Positions 10,975 to 22,653 of a stretch of 64,000 nt of DNA are shown one piece after another. The notes under the pieces are model-generated. The model saw only the letters and a program-made list of their open reading frames with translations. It made no database searches and was not told where the DNA came from. Both the position numbers and the translations under genes were made by a program. This DNA comes from Okapia johnstoni (lineage: Eukaryota > Chordata > Mammalia > Artiodactyla > Giraffidae): positions 20,669,001 to 20,733,000 of the forward strand of contig CM044311.1 in the NCBI GenBank assembly GCA_024291935.2, given 5' to 3'. Each line of letters begins with the position of its first letter. The first letter of the stretch is position 1.

Positions 10975-11530
10975 AACAGTAGCTGGTATTTAACAAGAAC
11001 ATATTTCAGTGTCAGGCAGTGACCTACTAAGAACAGCAACAAAAAAATTTAGATAATGTTGTCTATGTGGCAAACAGCATTCTAAGTGTTGCTGCTACTG
11101 CTGCTGCTGCTAAGTCGCTTCAGTCGTGTCTGACTCTGTGTGACCCCATAGACAGCACCTCACCAGGCTCCACCGTCTCTAGGATTCTCCAGGCAAGAAT
11201 ACTGGAGTGGGTTGCCATTTCCTTCTCCAGTGCATGAAAGGGAAAAGTGAAAGTGAAGTCACTCTGTCATGTCTGACTCTTAGCGACCCCATGGACTGTA
11301 GCCTACCAGGCTCCTCCATCCATGGGATTTTCCAGGCAAGAGTACTGGAGTGTGGTGCCATTGCCTTCTCTGATTCTAAGTGTTAGACTTCTTTTATTAC
11401 CCTATTTAATACTTAACAAAGATCCATGTGGTAAACATTACTATTCACATTTTATATACATGGAAACTTAAGCAGGACTTTCTTAAAATTGGACAGTTTG
11501 AAAGGGAAGGACTGGGATTTAGTCTTCATA
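10975..11530 (+). repeat. MIR-type SINE split by a Bov-A2
   Basis: The left part (aacagtagctggtatttaac) and the part right of the Bov-A2 (ccatgtggtaaacattacta, then a degenerate oligo-purine stretch) follow the layout of the ancient mammalian MIR repeat. The Bov-A2 at 11091-11372 interrupts it and duplicates 12 bp of it. Divergence is high, as expected for a pan-mammalian repeat. Confidence 0.6.
11091..11372 (-). mobile_element. Bov-A2 dimeric SINE, 12-bp target duplication
   Basis: Two BovA monomers are joined by the catgaaagggaaaagtgaaa linker. On the plus strand the element starts with the (GCT)n run complementary to the CAGCAG tail. The flanks are exact 12-bp direct repeats, ATTCTAAGTGTT, at 11079-11090 and 11373-11384. 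That fixes a 282-bp insertion. It is near consensus and so recent compared with the MIR it interrupts. Confidence 0.95.
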
Positions 11531-11549
11531 AGAATTAAGCAAAAAAGTA

Positions 11550-11665
11550 TCATTATGTCCATTTTAAAATGAAAGTAAGAGAGATTCAATTAGTTTCTTA
11601 AGATCACATAATTGCTCAGTAAATGATGGATTTCACTAACCCAGGTCTGTGGAAAACCAAAGCTA
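11550..11665 (+). repeat. MIR-type fragment
   Basis: The order of motifs (attttaaaatgaaagtaaga, ttaagatcacataattgctc, aacccaggtctg) follows the 3' half of MIR. A weak, old similarity. Confidence 0.5.
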
Positions 11666-12002
11666 CTTTCTACCAATACTTACAGGTAGGATCTTGGGTT
11701 CAGTGTTCACAGTGTATGCAATTTTAGAGCTGGAATGGTTATATCTGATTAAGGCATAGAGGGAAGCTTGCTAATATCTCCTGCTTAAGTCTTAACAGCA
11801 TGAAAATGATTTAGGTTACTTGACTATGTGGTTAGACCTGACCTCTCAGGAGTGTGTGGCAAGAGAACAAGAACAAAGATAACATATGTATCACATCTGA
11901 ACAGCAATGATGGGTCTGACTTGAAAAGGAGAAAAATTCAAAAGACTTGGAAGTTCTTCGTTTATGACACTTCCTGTTGCAAGGAACAGAACATCCAACC
12001 AA
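11666..12002. other. Unassigned sequence
   Basis: No recognisable element. An open frame of 66 codons (11828-12028) has no motif. Confidence 0.4.
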
Positions 12003-12996
12003 TCAGTTCAGTTCAGTCACTCAGTTAAGTCTACCTCTTTGTGACCCAATGGACTGCAGAATGCCAGGCTTCCCTGTCCATCACCAACTCCCGGAGCTTG
12101 TTCAAACTCATGTCCATCGAGTCAGTGATGCCATCCAACCATCTCATCCTCTGTCATCCCCTTCTCCTCCTGCCTTCGATCTTTCCCAGCATCATAGTCT
12201 TTTCCATTGAGTCAGTTATTTGCATCAGGTGGCCAAAGTACTGGAGCTTCAGGCTCAGCATCAGTCCTTCCAATGAATATTCAGGACTGATTTCCTTCAG
12301 TATTGACTGGGTTGATATTCTTGCTGTCCAAGGGAACCTCAGGAATCTTTTCCAGGGCCACAGTTCAAAAGCATCAATTCTTCGGTGGCCAGGTTTTTTT
12401 ATAGTCCGACTCTCACATTCATACATGACTACTGGAAAAACCAGTAGCTTTGACTGGACAGACATTTGTCAGCAAAGTAATGTCTCTGCTTTTTAATATG
12501 ATGTCTAGGTTGGTCATAGCTTTTCTTCCAAGAAGCAAGCATCTTTTAATTTCATGGCTGCAGTCACCATCTGCAGTGATTTTGGAGCCCAATGAAATAA
12601 AGTCTCTCACTGTTTCCATTGTTTCCCCACCTATTTGTCATGAAGTTATGGGACCAGATGCCATGATCTTAGTTTTCTAAATGTTGAGCCAACTTTTTCA
12701 CTCTCCTCTTTCACTTTCATCAGGAAGTTCTTTAATTCCTCTTCAATTTCTGCAATAAGGGTGGTATCATCTGTATATCTGAAGTTATTGATATTTCTAC
12801 CAACAATCTTGATTCAGCTTGTGCTTCATCCAGCCCAACATTTCTCATGATGTACTCTGCATATAAGTTAAATAAGCAGGGCGACAATATACAGCCTTGA
12901 CATACTTCTTTCCCAATGTGAAACCAGTCTGTTGTTCCATGTCCAGTTCTAACTGTTGCTTCTTGACCTGAATACAGGTTTCTCAGGAGGCAGGTA
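12003..12996 (-). mobile_element. BovB LINE, 5' truncated, about 1 kb
   Basis: The 3' terminus is at 12003 (cagttcagttcagtcactca on the plus strand). Reading into the element on the minus strand shows the C-terminal LKLQYFGHLMQITD block, VFPVVMYECES, then ITADGDCSHEIKR and an upstream piece of the RT region (GHGTTDWFHIGKEVCQG). Frame changes and stops break the ORF into several pieces. The similarity ends near 12996, next to a SINE. Confidence 0.95.
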
Positions 12997-13002
12997 ATAT
13001 AT

Positions 13003-13193
13003 TGTTGTTGTTTAGTCACTGAGTCATGTCTGACATTTTTGTGACCCCCTGGACTAAAGTGTGCCAGGCTCCTCTGCCCAGGGGATTTCCCAGGCAAGAA
13101 TACTGGAGTGGGTTGTTGTTTCCTTCTCCAGGGGATCTCCCTGACCCAGGGATCAAAGATGGATTCTTCACCACTGAGCTACCTGTGAAGCCT
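13003..13193 (-). mobile_element. Bov-tA SINE
   Basis: Plus strand ttgttgttgtttagtcactg through gagctacctgtgaagcc is the reverse complement of a near full-length SINE. It sits directly against the truncated 5' end of the BovB at 12003-12996. Confidence 0.93.
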
Positions 13194-14812
13194 ATATATA
13201 TCATTAGGAGAGCTGAAACTTCCAAGTTTGGCTCAGCAGTTCAACATTACCAAAGATGTGAGAGCTTTTCCTATTTTTGTTCTGTCATTCTTGTTGTGGT
13301 AGCAGATTCTTCTTAGGGTCAGCTTATTTAGCAGCCCCATGTGTCTCATGCAAACACAATCATTTGCTGCCAATGGAGAAGAAAATGGTGCTTTGGTCTG
13401 TGTGCCTTTGTGTGTGTGTGTGTTTAAGGGAGGGAAATTTTATAGGAATTCCTGCATCTATCCTCTATCTTTCATTAAGAGGGATTGGGGTACAAATTCT
13501 GCTTTATTTACAACTCTGAGCAAGCATGTTTCTTGGATTTTAAGCTTATAATATATGAAGACATGTTTGCTAGGGAGGAAAACATAGGAACAGGAAAGGC
13601 TATTTAACAGAAAATCAGCAATGATTGTACAGATAAGTTGAGGACAAGATAAGAGGCAAGGAGCCAAGTAAAAACAGCCAAGTATTTGGACTAAGGTTAG
13701 ATAGGAGTAGGTTAAAGCATGATAATAGGGTTATAGGAGTATATAGAGCAAGATAACAAAAACTTTTCAGTTCACAGGAAATGATAATGATTTTCAGAAA
13801 AACAAAATGATCTAGGGCTCTAAGTTAGTTTCAAGAGTAAAACTGTGAGTAATCAGAATATGTCAGTGCCATTAACTAAAACACGGGAATCAACATCTGG
13901 TTCAGCCTGTAGAGTTTCACCTCACAACCAGTCCAAATGTTTGTCTGTAGTTTCTAAAGCTGCTAAACTCTAGTGCAGAGGGCACATCCTAGGCTCTGCT
14001 TTGAGTCTTTTGTTTTGTACCTGCTTTCTCTAGTCTGGTATCTCAAGCATGTGTGTTGGCCCTTTGATGGGACTGCATGTCAGAAGCGAAATTCTTGTTT
14101 AACCAGGAAGAAGTCTTCTGTAAGTCTGGTGTGCTCATAATCTTCTTCACTCTGTCCAGGCTCCCAAAACACATCTAGGATTCTTAGCTTGTGTGATTAA
14201 AGTCATTTCAAAAGAGATGTTCTTTGGGAAATAATTTTTAAAAAAGCAGTGAATTTGGGTTGAAGACATGTTGACATAGAGACAATTAGGGAACTCAAAA
14301 AGGTGGCAGGGTGGTGAGGTAGTTTAGACTTGTGGTTATATAGCTCAAAAAATGTATGAAGCTCATTTTGTAAATTAATACTCTGTCAATATTAGGGTTG
14401 AAGACATAGACTTGGGTAAATTTACAGTAGCATCATATAATACACAGAGCATTTATTTCTGAGTCAGATCATTTTTACTATACATATTTTAGTGAATTTG
14501 GACAGTTTTTCTATATGGACTTTTTTTCTTTTATACAACTAAGTGAACTTCTATAATAGGAGAATTCTGCAAAACAAAAAAGCTATAATGGATATAAAAT
14601 AAGTGACATATGTCTATACTATGTAGATAATCAACATTTAATTCACTTAAAAGAAAATAGTATAAAGAATAAAATTTAAATAGCCCAAATTTTAAATATA
14701 ATAAGTTCTTTTGAGAATATGAAGTTAGAATAGTTTATCAAAGGGATGAAAATGGAATTATATGTTGGATAATTATATCTTAGATATATAATCATCCCTT
14801 ATATATTAGATA
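13194..14812. other. Unassigned sequence
   Basis: About 1.6 kb without recognisable elements apart from a short (TG)n run near 13409-13423. Overlapping short frames at 13277-13551 carry no motif. Confidence 0.45.
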
Positions 14813-15028
14813 AGGGCTTCCCAGGTGTCACTGGTGGTAAAGAACCTGCCTATGAATGAAGTAGACATAAAAGATGTGGGTTTCATCCCTGGATCAGGAA
14901 GATCCCCTGGAGTAGGGAATGGCAAACCACTCCAATATTCTTGCCTGGAAAATCTCATGGACAGAGAAGCCTGGTAGGCTACAGCCCATGAGTTCATGAA
15001 GAGTCAGACACGACTAAAGCAACTTAGA
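14813..15028 (+). mobile_element. Bov-tA SINE with small internal insertion
   Basis: Head gggcttcccaggtgtcactg, core ccactccaatattcttgcct and end gacacgactaaagcaactta are in plus orientation. An extra stretch near 14850-14876 (gaagtagacataaaagatg) makes it slightly longer than the usual copy. Confidence 0.9.
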
Positions 15029-15048
15029 ACGCATGCATATTAGATAAA

Positions 15049-15843
15049 TGTTGGGAGCCGCGATAGGCATTACTGACAAAATGCAGGCACGGCCCCAGCC
15101 CCCTCTCCTCATCCCGCAGGCACGATCCCGGGATGAAGGAGTTAGGTCTTGTGATTCTGACTTGTCCTTTCCTTCCTCCGGTTGAGTTGGCTGGAAAGAA
15201 TGTTATAATCCATAAAGTTAACTATTGACATTTGTTCAAGGATCTTTACAAAGAATGCTCCAGGATGAGCACATAGGCTGCAGCTTGAGACCATGCGAAA
15301 CACTTATCTGAAACCTGCCTGTAAGGGGAATGTTTATGGCAAAAGAAGTTTGCTGAGTTTAGGGGTTAGGAATAATCAAGAACAGTTAGAAGCTAAAAGT
15401 TTAAGGTATGTTGTAGTGTTGGCATATTTTACTATAGCTTATGGAAACTAGGTATTTTAGAGATACTAATAGCTAAAAGCCTTTTTAGAAGATGATGAGC
15501 TTAAGTTACTAGGGGATAACAGGATTTAAAGAGATGAGAAATAAACTGGGGAATGTGATATACAGCCCAGAGATAAACTTGAGTTACAATGTTATCAACA
15601 AGGACACTTAAGAGGAAACTCTGAAGGACAGCAATGATTTATGGAGACAGTAAATATGGGTGAGGGGAAACTGAAGACGTCATACCTCTGACCTAATGCG
15701 TTTGTAAAAGTATAAAAGAAAACCTGATGCTTAAAATAAACATGCAGCCCAGTGGTTTGAGCGAGAGACTGCATTGTTTTCATTCGCAGACCCCGTTCAT
15801 CCCTTGAGGGCGTTTCCCTGGCTGCTGGAGCTGGACTCCGGCA
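15049..15843 (+). mobile_element. Solo LTR, class II-like ERV, 6-bp target duplication
   Basis: The LTR starts TGTTGGGAGCCGCG and ends CTCCGGCA, with the canonical TG...CA termini. Exact 6-bp direct repeats GATAAA flank it at 15043-15048 and 15844-15849, so the 795-bp unit is bounded precisely. A TATA box (tataaaag) lies at 15711 and an AATAAA at 15735, which places U3 at about 15049-15740 and a short R-U5 after it. No internal viral sequence adjoins, as expected after LTR-LTR recombination. A 6-bp duplication is typical of betaretrovirus-like (class II) elements; the class is inferred from that. Confidence 0.9.
15711..15740 (+). promoter_or_regulatory. LTR TATA box and poly(A) signal
   Basis: TATAAAAG at 15711-15718 and AATAAA at 15735-15740 inside the solo LTR. 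A transcript started about 25-30 bp after the TATA box would begin just past the AATAAA, so the signal would be used only when the downstream end of the LTR is transcribed from upstream. Whether either is active is unknown. Confidence 0.6.
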
Positions 15844-15849
15844 GATAAA

Positions 15850-17050
15850 GACAATACATTTCCCACAATGACTCTTCTTCATTGTCATGCAGAAAGAATA
15901 CATTTTCAAGCATCCCTTGGTTATGATTCACTTTTCAGAAATAGGAATGTGTATCTCACTTCCTGTTTGAGGTAGTTGAGGTTAATTGTAATTGAGCATT
16001 CTCGGAGCTCCTATCTTTGAATATCTACAGGGGGAGTGTGCTACTATAACGAAAATAAAATATGTGGTTTTGCCTACATAGATGAATGGAGTATGTGGAG
16101 GAAACTGATATCAAAAGCCTGCTAGATGGAGAACCATGGTACACAGTTGTAATTTTTTCTAGGCTATCATCTAAGTCAACCAGAAAAGGAGTCTGTATGC
16201 CTCAGAAGGTTGTAATTATGCAGGAAGAAGACATAAAATTGGATACTGATATTTTTTGTTGTATAATTTTAACTTCATTTGACAAAGTGTTAATCAGGAA
16301 GATGTGAATTCAGACTTCATGATGCTTGTTTGCAAAAAGAAATGAAAAGGAACTGAGACAATTCAGGATTTAGGAGCTTTTCTGGGCTGGGAAAACCAAC
16401 CAATTCTATTCTCCAAGTATTAAGAGTTGGCTTTTCAAGCAGCTTTGAGAAACACATCCCTAAAATAATTCTCAGTTAATTAAAATGACTTGGCTGAAAT
16501 AGGTTATATTGTGAGCTTTTAGATAGTATCAATAAATTGGGGGGGGGAAGGTGTTTATACACAAAAATTTTAACAGTGTTTTACTATAAAGCAATAGTTA
16601 ACTAAAAAGATATATTTCCCAATATTGATTTCAGAAGAAGCAAAGAATAATGAGATAATAGATAACTGAAATACAGAAAGGAGGTGCTCCCATGGAGAAG
16701 AATCAGATACTCATCAGGGAAGCTTCCCACTTTTATGGAATAGGAGGCTTCCCAATGTTTACACAATGGAACTTCTGAAATGCTATAAACTTTGCACTTC
16801 TTAATTTTATTTTCTTTGAATTAAGTGTTTATTATTATTACCTTATCCCTGTTCCACTATTTAAACTTGTGTTTCAAAGGTACTTATTTAAAACATGGAT
16901 CGCAAAAAACAAAAAAAAAAGCTATGTTAAGTTGGACTTGATAAAGGAATTTAATTCTCAAAGATCCTGAACTTGTAATTGATATAATAACTGGATGAAA
17001 CTCTGATTGTATTTCTTTGGAAGGATTTAGGTAGTCTGTATGCTGACAAG
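15850..17050. other. Unassigned sequence
   Basis: About 1.2 kb with no recognised element. It contains a nine-G run near 16540-16548 and short A runs near 16904-16920. A 73-codon open frame at 16086-16307 has no motif. Confidence 0.4.
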
Positions 17051-17054
17051 AATA

Positions 17055-17362
17055 TTCTCATTGTCTCCCTCACATTTCCCAGCCACCCTTGAAGAATCAT
17101 TCATGTGACCAGTCCTGACCAATAAACTATGACCAGAAATGTCACTTAACATTTATGGGCTAAAGCAATTAGAGGTAAATGTGCCTCCTCCATTCTTTAC
17201 TTCCCCTTTTGTGGTAACCAAGGAGATCATGTATTGAGTTGACAGATTCCCAAAATGAAAGCAGCTTGGATCTTGCATTGGACTTTTTATGCAAGAAAAA
17301 GAAATCATCGCTTGTGCTTCAGGGTTTATTAATTACTACACAGCAGTTAAATTATCGTGAAT
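17055..17362 (+). mobile_element. MLT1-type LTR (MaLR), degraded
   Basis: The sequence from cagccacccttgaagaatca through gaccaataaactatgaccag and the terminal aattactacacagcagttaa follows the 3' half of mammalian MLT1 LTRs. It is highly diverged and its ends are approximate. Confidence 0.55.
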
Positions 17363-17639
17363 AACATAGAGGGTGGTGAAAACTGAGATCATGTCATGCT
17401 TTGGGAGCCAATAAAAAAGGAGAAAGATTAAAAAACAAACAAAATGGGAAAATGTTAACACTGACAGTTTCATAGAAGGAATAAGCAGAGATGAAGAGCA
17501 AACATGGTCATTGCTTTGTCATTTAGATCTACTGCAGACCTTAGAAAAACAATCTCACTATTGTTCTTGGTAGAAGGCAAAACTGAAATAGAAAGAGAAC
17601 TGACTGTAATGAGAAACTGAAGGTAGTGAAAGTAGACTA

Positions 17640-18700
17640 CATGTTTTACAAGTTAGGTATGGACCCAAAGGATTCCTAATGTCCTCACTTCTGGAATGCA
17701 TTATTAGAATAGACATCCTCAGTAACTGACAGATCCCCACACTGGCTCCCTGGCTTGTGAAGTGAAGTCTATTATGTTGGAAAAGATCAAGTAGAAGTCA
17801 CTGGAACTGCCTCTATCTAAAAAAGAATAAGCCACAAGCATTACTGCAGTCCTAGAGGGACTGCAGAGCTTAGTTCTACCACTTACAGACTTGAAAGATG
17901 CAGGACTGGTGAATCCTAGTACATTCATATTCAGCTTTTCTATTTGGATCCTGAGGAAGGCATGGATCTTGAAGAATGACAATGGATTATAATAATTGCT
18001 TAACTAGATAGTTGTTTCAAATGAAACTCTGTGCCAAAAATGGTTTCATTACTGGAGCAAATTAACACATTCCCTGGTGCCTGGCATGTAGCTGAAAAAT
18101 TATTATTATGATTATTATTATTTTTTTCCCATCTCTGTTAGTAAAGATTACCAGGATCATTTTGCTGGTAAGGCCAGCAATCCAGCTTCACCATCCTACC
18201 TCAAGAATTCATCAATCTCCAGCTCTATGACACAATTTAGTTCACAGGGATCTTGATTTCCTTACCCTTCCACAAGATATCACCTGGTCCATTACAAATA
18301 TGACATTATGTTATTTGGGCCTATTTACTGAGTGACCTGAAAAGCTCCTAGACCTTGAGAAAGATCTAACAGCTGTGAACAGAAAATATAAAGGAAGCAG
18401 AATTGGATAGAGAAAGCCCCAGACTTGGTCACAGGAGACAAAGCCTTGGAAGTAAAGTTACCCTGTTAAAGGAGTTTCACTATGGGCAGAGATATCCAGG
18501 CATTAGTACCCTGACCGTGCACTGTCATCTGCTAAAAGATGCCTAGAAAAAGCATGGGCCTCAACTCAAAAGCTGAAGAGAGCAATGATGGAATCTCTCA
18601 GTTAAGTCTACACAGATGGATAACAAACTGTTTCCTGTAGGAAGATCCAGGGGCACATAGTTCATGTCTACCACAGGCCTAAGAAGGCCAGATGACATCA
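17640..18700 (+). pseudogene. Decayed ERVL pol remnant
   Basis: Plus-strand sequence follows the reverse-transcriptase part of class III (ERVL) pol. The best stretch is about 18044-18310, including cctggtgcctggcatgtagc, the ctctatgacacaatttagtt region and ggtccattacaaatatgaca near the polymerase active-site segment. Stops and frame changes are so frequent that no frame longer than 60 codons survives on the sense strand. It lies 280 bp downstream of an MLT1-type LTR. No encoded activity is possible. Confidence 0.6.
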
Positions 18701-18871
18701 AAAAATGGTATCTTTTGAGATTTTATGTTCTTTATTGGGAATAACTTTTGCTCCTAGTATTTCTATTGCTAGTTTATTGGATCATTTAACTTGTCCTAAT
18801 AGATTGACATAATGACAGTGGTGTAGGAACTTTGTGTTTTTGTTTCTGTTGTCAAAGGAAATTTAATTGGC

Positions 18872-19071
18872 TTGTTGTTTAATTGTGAAGTTACGTCCAA
18901 CTCTGGATTATATAGTCCACCTGGCTCCCCTGTCCATGGGATTTCCCAGTCAAGAATACTGGAATGGGTTATCATTCCCTTCTCCAGGGAATATTCCTGA
19001 CCCAGGTATCAAACCCTTGTCTCCTGCCTTGGCAGGTGGGTTCTTTATCACTGAGTCACCAGGGAAGCCCC
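18872..19071 (-). mobile_element. Bov-tA SINE
   Basis: Plus strand ttgttgtttaattgtgaagt through gtcaccagggaagcccc is the reverse complement of a full SINE, with head at 19071 and tail at 18872. Confidence 0.92.
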
Positions 19072-21290
19072 AATTGGTTTCTAAAGAAAAAAAAAAAGAT
19101 ACCTCCCCTCACTTAACAATAACAGAGATAGGAAGATAGAATTATGTCTTGTTTATGACATTTGAAAGAAAGAATCATGGAGCAGTAAGGGCTACCATGT
19201 AGAAATAAACCTCCATTCCAGGAGACCAGAGCAGACAGATTGTAATTTGCAGAATGATGCTGTATTCTCAAAAATTATAAGCAGAGATGGCAAAGATGCG
19301 TATCATTACAAAATATCAGTTGTCAGATCTCCTCACAGATTAAACTACCGCTTTAACATTTGTTATAAATCTAGATGTATTGAAAGGTCAGAAAGGTCTA
19401 GCAAATTGAAGACAGAAATAATAAGTATTATCACTCTCAGGGCTTTATATACTTCAATGATAGAGAAATTGATCTTCAGTTAAAGCAATAACAATGCAGG
19501 CTGTGCTCTAATTAGAGAGCAATAATCTTGAGAAGATAACAGAAGTGTTTTGAGATTAACTTTCATTATACAACTGTAAATTGTACACTATCTGTACCAC
19601 TAAAAAGATTATTGTGTTAGAGGGATAAGTCTCTAAATTTTGAGTTAATTTGACCAATGCGTATCATTATAGGTATTAAAACCTTTGCAAAAGGAGTTAG
19701 TAATATACACTGGCTCTTTTAGTAATAAAATTGTGCCAAAGATAATCGGAAAGGTTTACGATAGATAGATAGATCTAAATAGATAGATATTCATTTTTGC
19801 CAATTTTATTTTGTCTTTATTTGCCAGATTTAAAAGAATAAAAATCAATAGCATGCTTGAAAACATGAGGCTCAGAATGAGTCTGTATCTTGCTCTAGAT
19901 AGAATATTCTTAGGAGGCATAGAGTAGAGACATTTTATCTTGATCTAATCTGGGACTGAGGTAATAAATGGCTTGAATTTAAAACCTTGTGTCAGATTAT
20001 CAATTTCCATTGCACCTTCACTTCTAAGGAGTAACCAGCCCTTCATATTTCCCAACAGAAAAACACATGCTCACAAGGCTCCTCCTCCTCGGTGGACTCT
20101 GAACTCCAACTGTGGTCTCCCAACCTGGTGAAACTGCTTAAAGCTCCCTCATCTTCTCAACATCTAGTCTGCCACTTAATAAAAGGAAAATGTCTCAGGG
20201 GGCAATAGAGTTAATTCTAAGAGTTTCTTCTTAGCACTTTTTTCCAGTCTAAAATTTTATGTCTTCCAGTTTTCATTGTTTTATCAGTACTCAAATGCTT
20301 TCAAGCAGGTGTACACTATGTTTCCTGTTGTTTTTCATGGGAGATTTTCCCTCAAACAATCCATTCTGTCATAGCTGGAAACAGAAGTCAAGTGCTCAGT
20401 ATTTAATCTGCAAATTAGTGTCTGTAATTGATAAAACACTTTCCGGGTTTTGTTAGCTGTGAGTTACATAAGAGGCCAGACTCCAGAAAGAACTGGTCAA
20501 CATTTGTTCCATCGTTAATTCTAACTAATGATGGCTTATAGATAAAGGTTAGAGGTTTCATTTTTCTTAAGAGTGAATTTTGAAGGATTATCACTTTAAA
20601 ATTTGTCACTTTTTAATTAAATTATGATTAGAATTACTATTGTTGTTTTCAATTGTGACAGTGTTTAAGCTACCTGGATTCCCTATGATATTGTAAAGAT
20701 ACACTACCAATTGGATAAACAGTAGATATGCCATCTATCAAGAACTTTATTCATCAGTCTTTAGAATGATCCTTGACACTTGATTAGATTATAGTCTTAT
20801 TATACTGTGAGAGATTTGGAGAATTCTGGTTGCCTATAATTGATTTATAATGATAAATTTGTCTTACTTCTACAATTTCTCTTATTGCCTTTAGGGAACA
20901 TTTCTTTCAAGGTATAGACAAAGATCCTAAAAGCACACAGGTGAGAATGCATTTTGCAAGTTTCGTGGTCATTGCTTTTCTACACAGAAGTGAAGCTGTG
21001 ATTGTGGAGACCTATAGATTTCACCTACACCTAATTTTTGTGCTGATTTCAAATGTTCACACAAATAAAATTTACAAATAAAATCTTGCAAGTTGAGTTC
21101 ATTTAGGTTAGCTTTCAACATACCAAATAATATATTTTTCTAAATAGAAATACAGTTTAAGTCTTAAAGATAGGGTTGAAAAGTGGCAGAAATTTGGCTA
21201 CATACATGAGTATACGTATGTGTTTATGCATGTGTGTGCACATGTGTACATGCATACAGCTGCTCATCTAGTTTGCTCAGCTTACTGGCA
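19072..21290. other. Unassigned sequence with short GATA repeat
   Basis: About 2.2 kb of AT-rich sequence. It holds an imperfect (GATA)n tract at about 19760-19790 and nothing else I recognise. Short frames of at most 90 codons have no motif. Confidence 0.45.
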
Positions 21291-21299
21291 CTGCCAAAA

Positions 21300-21720
21300 A
21301 CAGTACTACATGCTGAATAGCTTCAAACAACAGACATTTATTGTTAGTTCTGGAGGCTAGAAGTCTGAAATCAAGGTGTCAGCCAAGATGCTTTTGTCTG
21401 AGTGCTCTGAGCAATAAACTTTCCCATGTCTCTCTCCCAGCTTCTGGTGATAGTCAGCATTCTTTGCCATTTCTTGACTTGTAGATGCATTACTCTGATC
21501 TCTGCCTCCATTTTCACCTGTCACTCTCCCAGTGTCTCCATAGCTACACATGTCTAATCGATAAGGGCACTAATCACATCGAATTAGAGTCTCACTCTAC
21601 TCCAGTATGACCCTGTCTTACCAGATTACATATAAAATGGCTCCATTTCCAGCTAAGGGTACGTGGAGTTAGAGCCTCAACTATCTTTTGGGAGGTGGGA
21701 CACAATACAAACTATGATAG
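21300..21720 (-). mobile_element. MLT1-type LTR (MaLR), antisense
   Basis: Motif order on the plus strand (aacaacagacatttattgtt, agttctggaggctagaagtc, cttgacttgtagatgcatta, gataagggcactaatcacat, acacaatacaaactatgata) matches the reverse complement of an MLT1 LTR over most of its length. Old, at moderate divergence. Confidence 0.7.
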
Positions 21721-21734
21721 GTGGTATGGATGCA

Positions 21735-21815
21735 AACTAAGTTAAATAAGCAGGGTGACAATGCACAGAGTTGTCATACTGTGCGACTGAGCACTGAACT
21801 GAGAAGTGCCACATT
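21735..21815. repeat. Scrambled BovB scraps
   Basis: Two short BovB-like pieces lie side by side in opposite orientation. The antisense piece is aagttaaataagcagggtga at about 21740-21760, from the RT region. The sense piece is tgcgactgagcactgaactg at about 21781-21800, from the 3' terminus. They sit just left of the large BovB and probably reflect a rearranged insertion. Confidence 0.5.
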
Positions 21816-22349
21816 CCCCCCAAAAAGAAACACACATAGTTCCCAGATATTGCATCTAATCAGTTCAGTTCAGTCACTCAGTCATGTCAGACTTTCTGTG
21901 ACCACATGAACTGCAGCACAAAAGGCTTACCAGTCAATCACCAACTCCCAGGGCTTACTCAAATTCATGTCCATTGAGTCACTGATGACATTCCAACTAT
22001 TTCATCCTCAGGCTATCCCCTTCTCCCACCTTCAGTCTTTCCCAGCATCATGGTCTTTTCCATTAAGTCGGTTCTTCGCAACAGGTGGCCAAAATATTGG
22101 AGCTTCAGCTTTAGCATCTGTCCTTCCAATGAAAATTCAGAACTGATTTCTTTTAGGGTTGACTGGTTGGAACTCCTTCCAGTCCAAGGGACTCTCAAGA
22201 GTCTTCTCCAACACCACAGATCAAAAGCATAAATTCTTCGGAGCTCAGCTTTCTTCACAGTCCAACTCTCACATCCATACATGACTACTGGAAAAACCAT
22301 AGCTTTGACTAGATGGACCTTTGTTGGCAAAGGAATGCCTCTGCTTTTT

Positions 22350-22653
22350 TTTTTTTTTTTTTTTTTTTTATTATTATTATTTTTTTTTTAGAAAGAATCT
22401 TGCTTTAATTCAGACCATTGTTGCAACCTTCCTATCATAAAATACATCTTTCTGAGTGGCTTATCCCAATATTTGACATTGGCACTAGAGAGCAATTAAA
22501 GGTTAAAAATAAATAATAAAAAATGATCTTGAAGGTAGATCAGAATGAGGGAGTTGTTGGTTGTAATCCCGATTCCCAGATGAGGGTACTGGGACCCAGA
22601 GGTTCCTGAAGGTCACCAAGCTGGGATTGGCAAAGCTGGATCCAGAATCTTGC
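22350..22653 (-). pseudogene. Retrotransposed RNA 3' end with 45-bp target duplication
   Basis: This block interrupts the BovB. On the minus strand it ends with ATTAAA, then about 15 nt, then a long A-rich tail (T-rich at 22345-22391). The body includes a MIR-like stretch (22550-22640). The BovB sequence on each side is duplicated: 22305-22349 and 22654-22698 match over 45 bp with one mismatch. This is a classic LINE-mediated insertion of a polyadenylated transcript, with an unusually long duplication. The source transcript is not recognised and has no ORF of note. Confidence 0.8.

Noticed and set aside
11091..11110. (GCT)n triplet run as a possible coding repeat
   Set aside because: It is the complement of the (CAG)n tail of a Bov-A2 SINE.
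19760..19790. GATA tract as a regulatory cluster
   Set aside because: Short and imperfect tetranucleotide repeat, best explained as a microsatellite.
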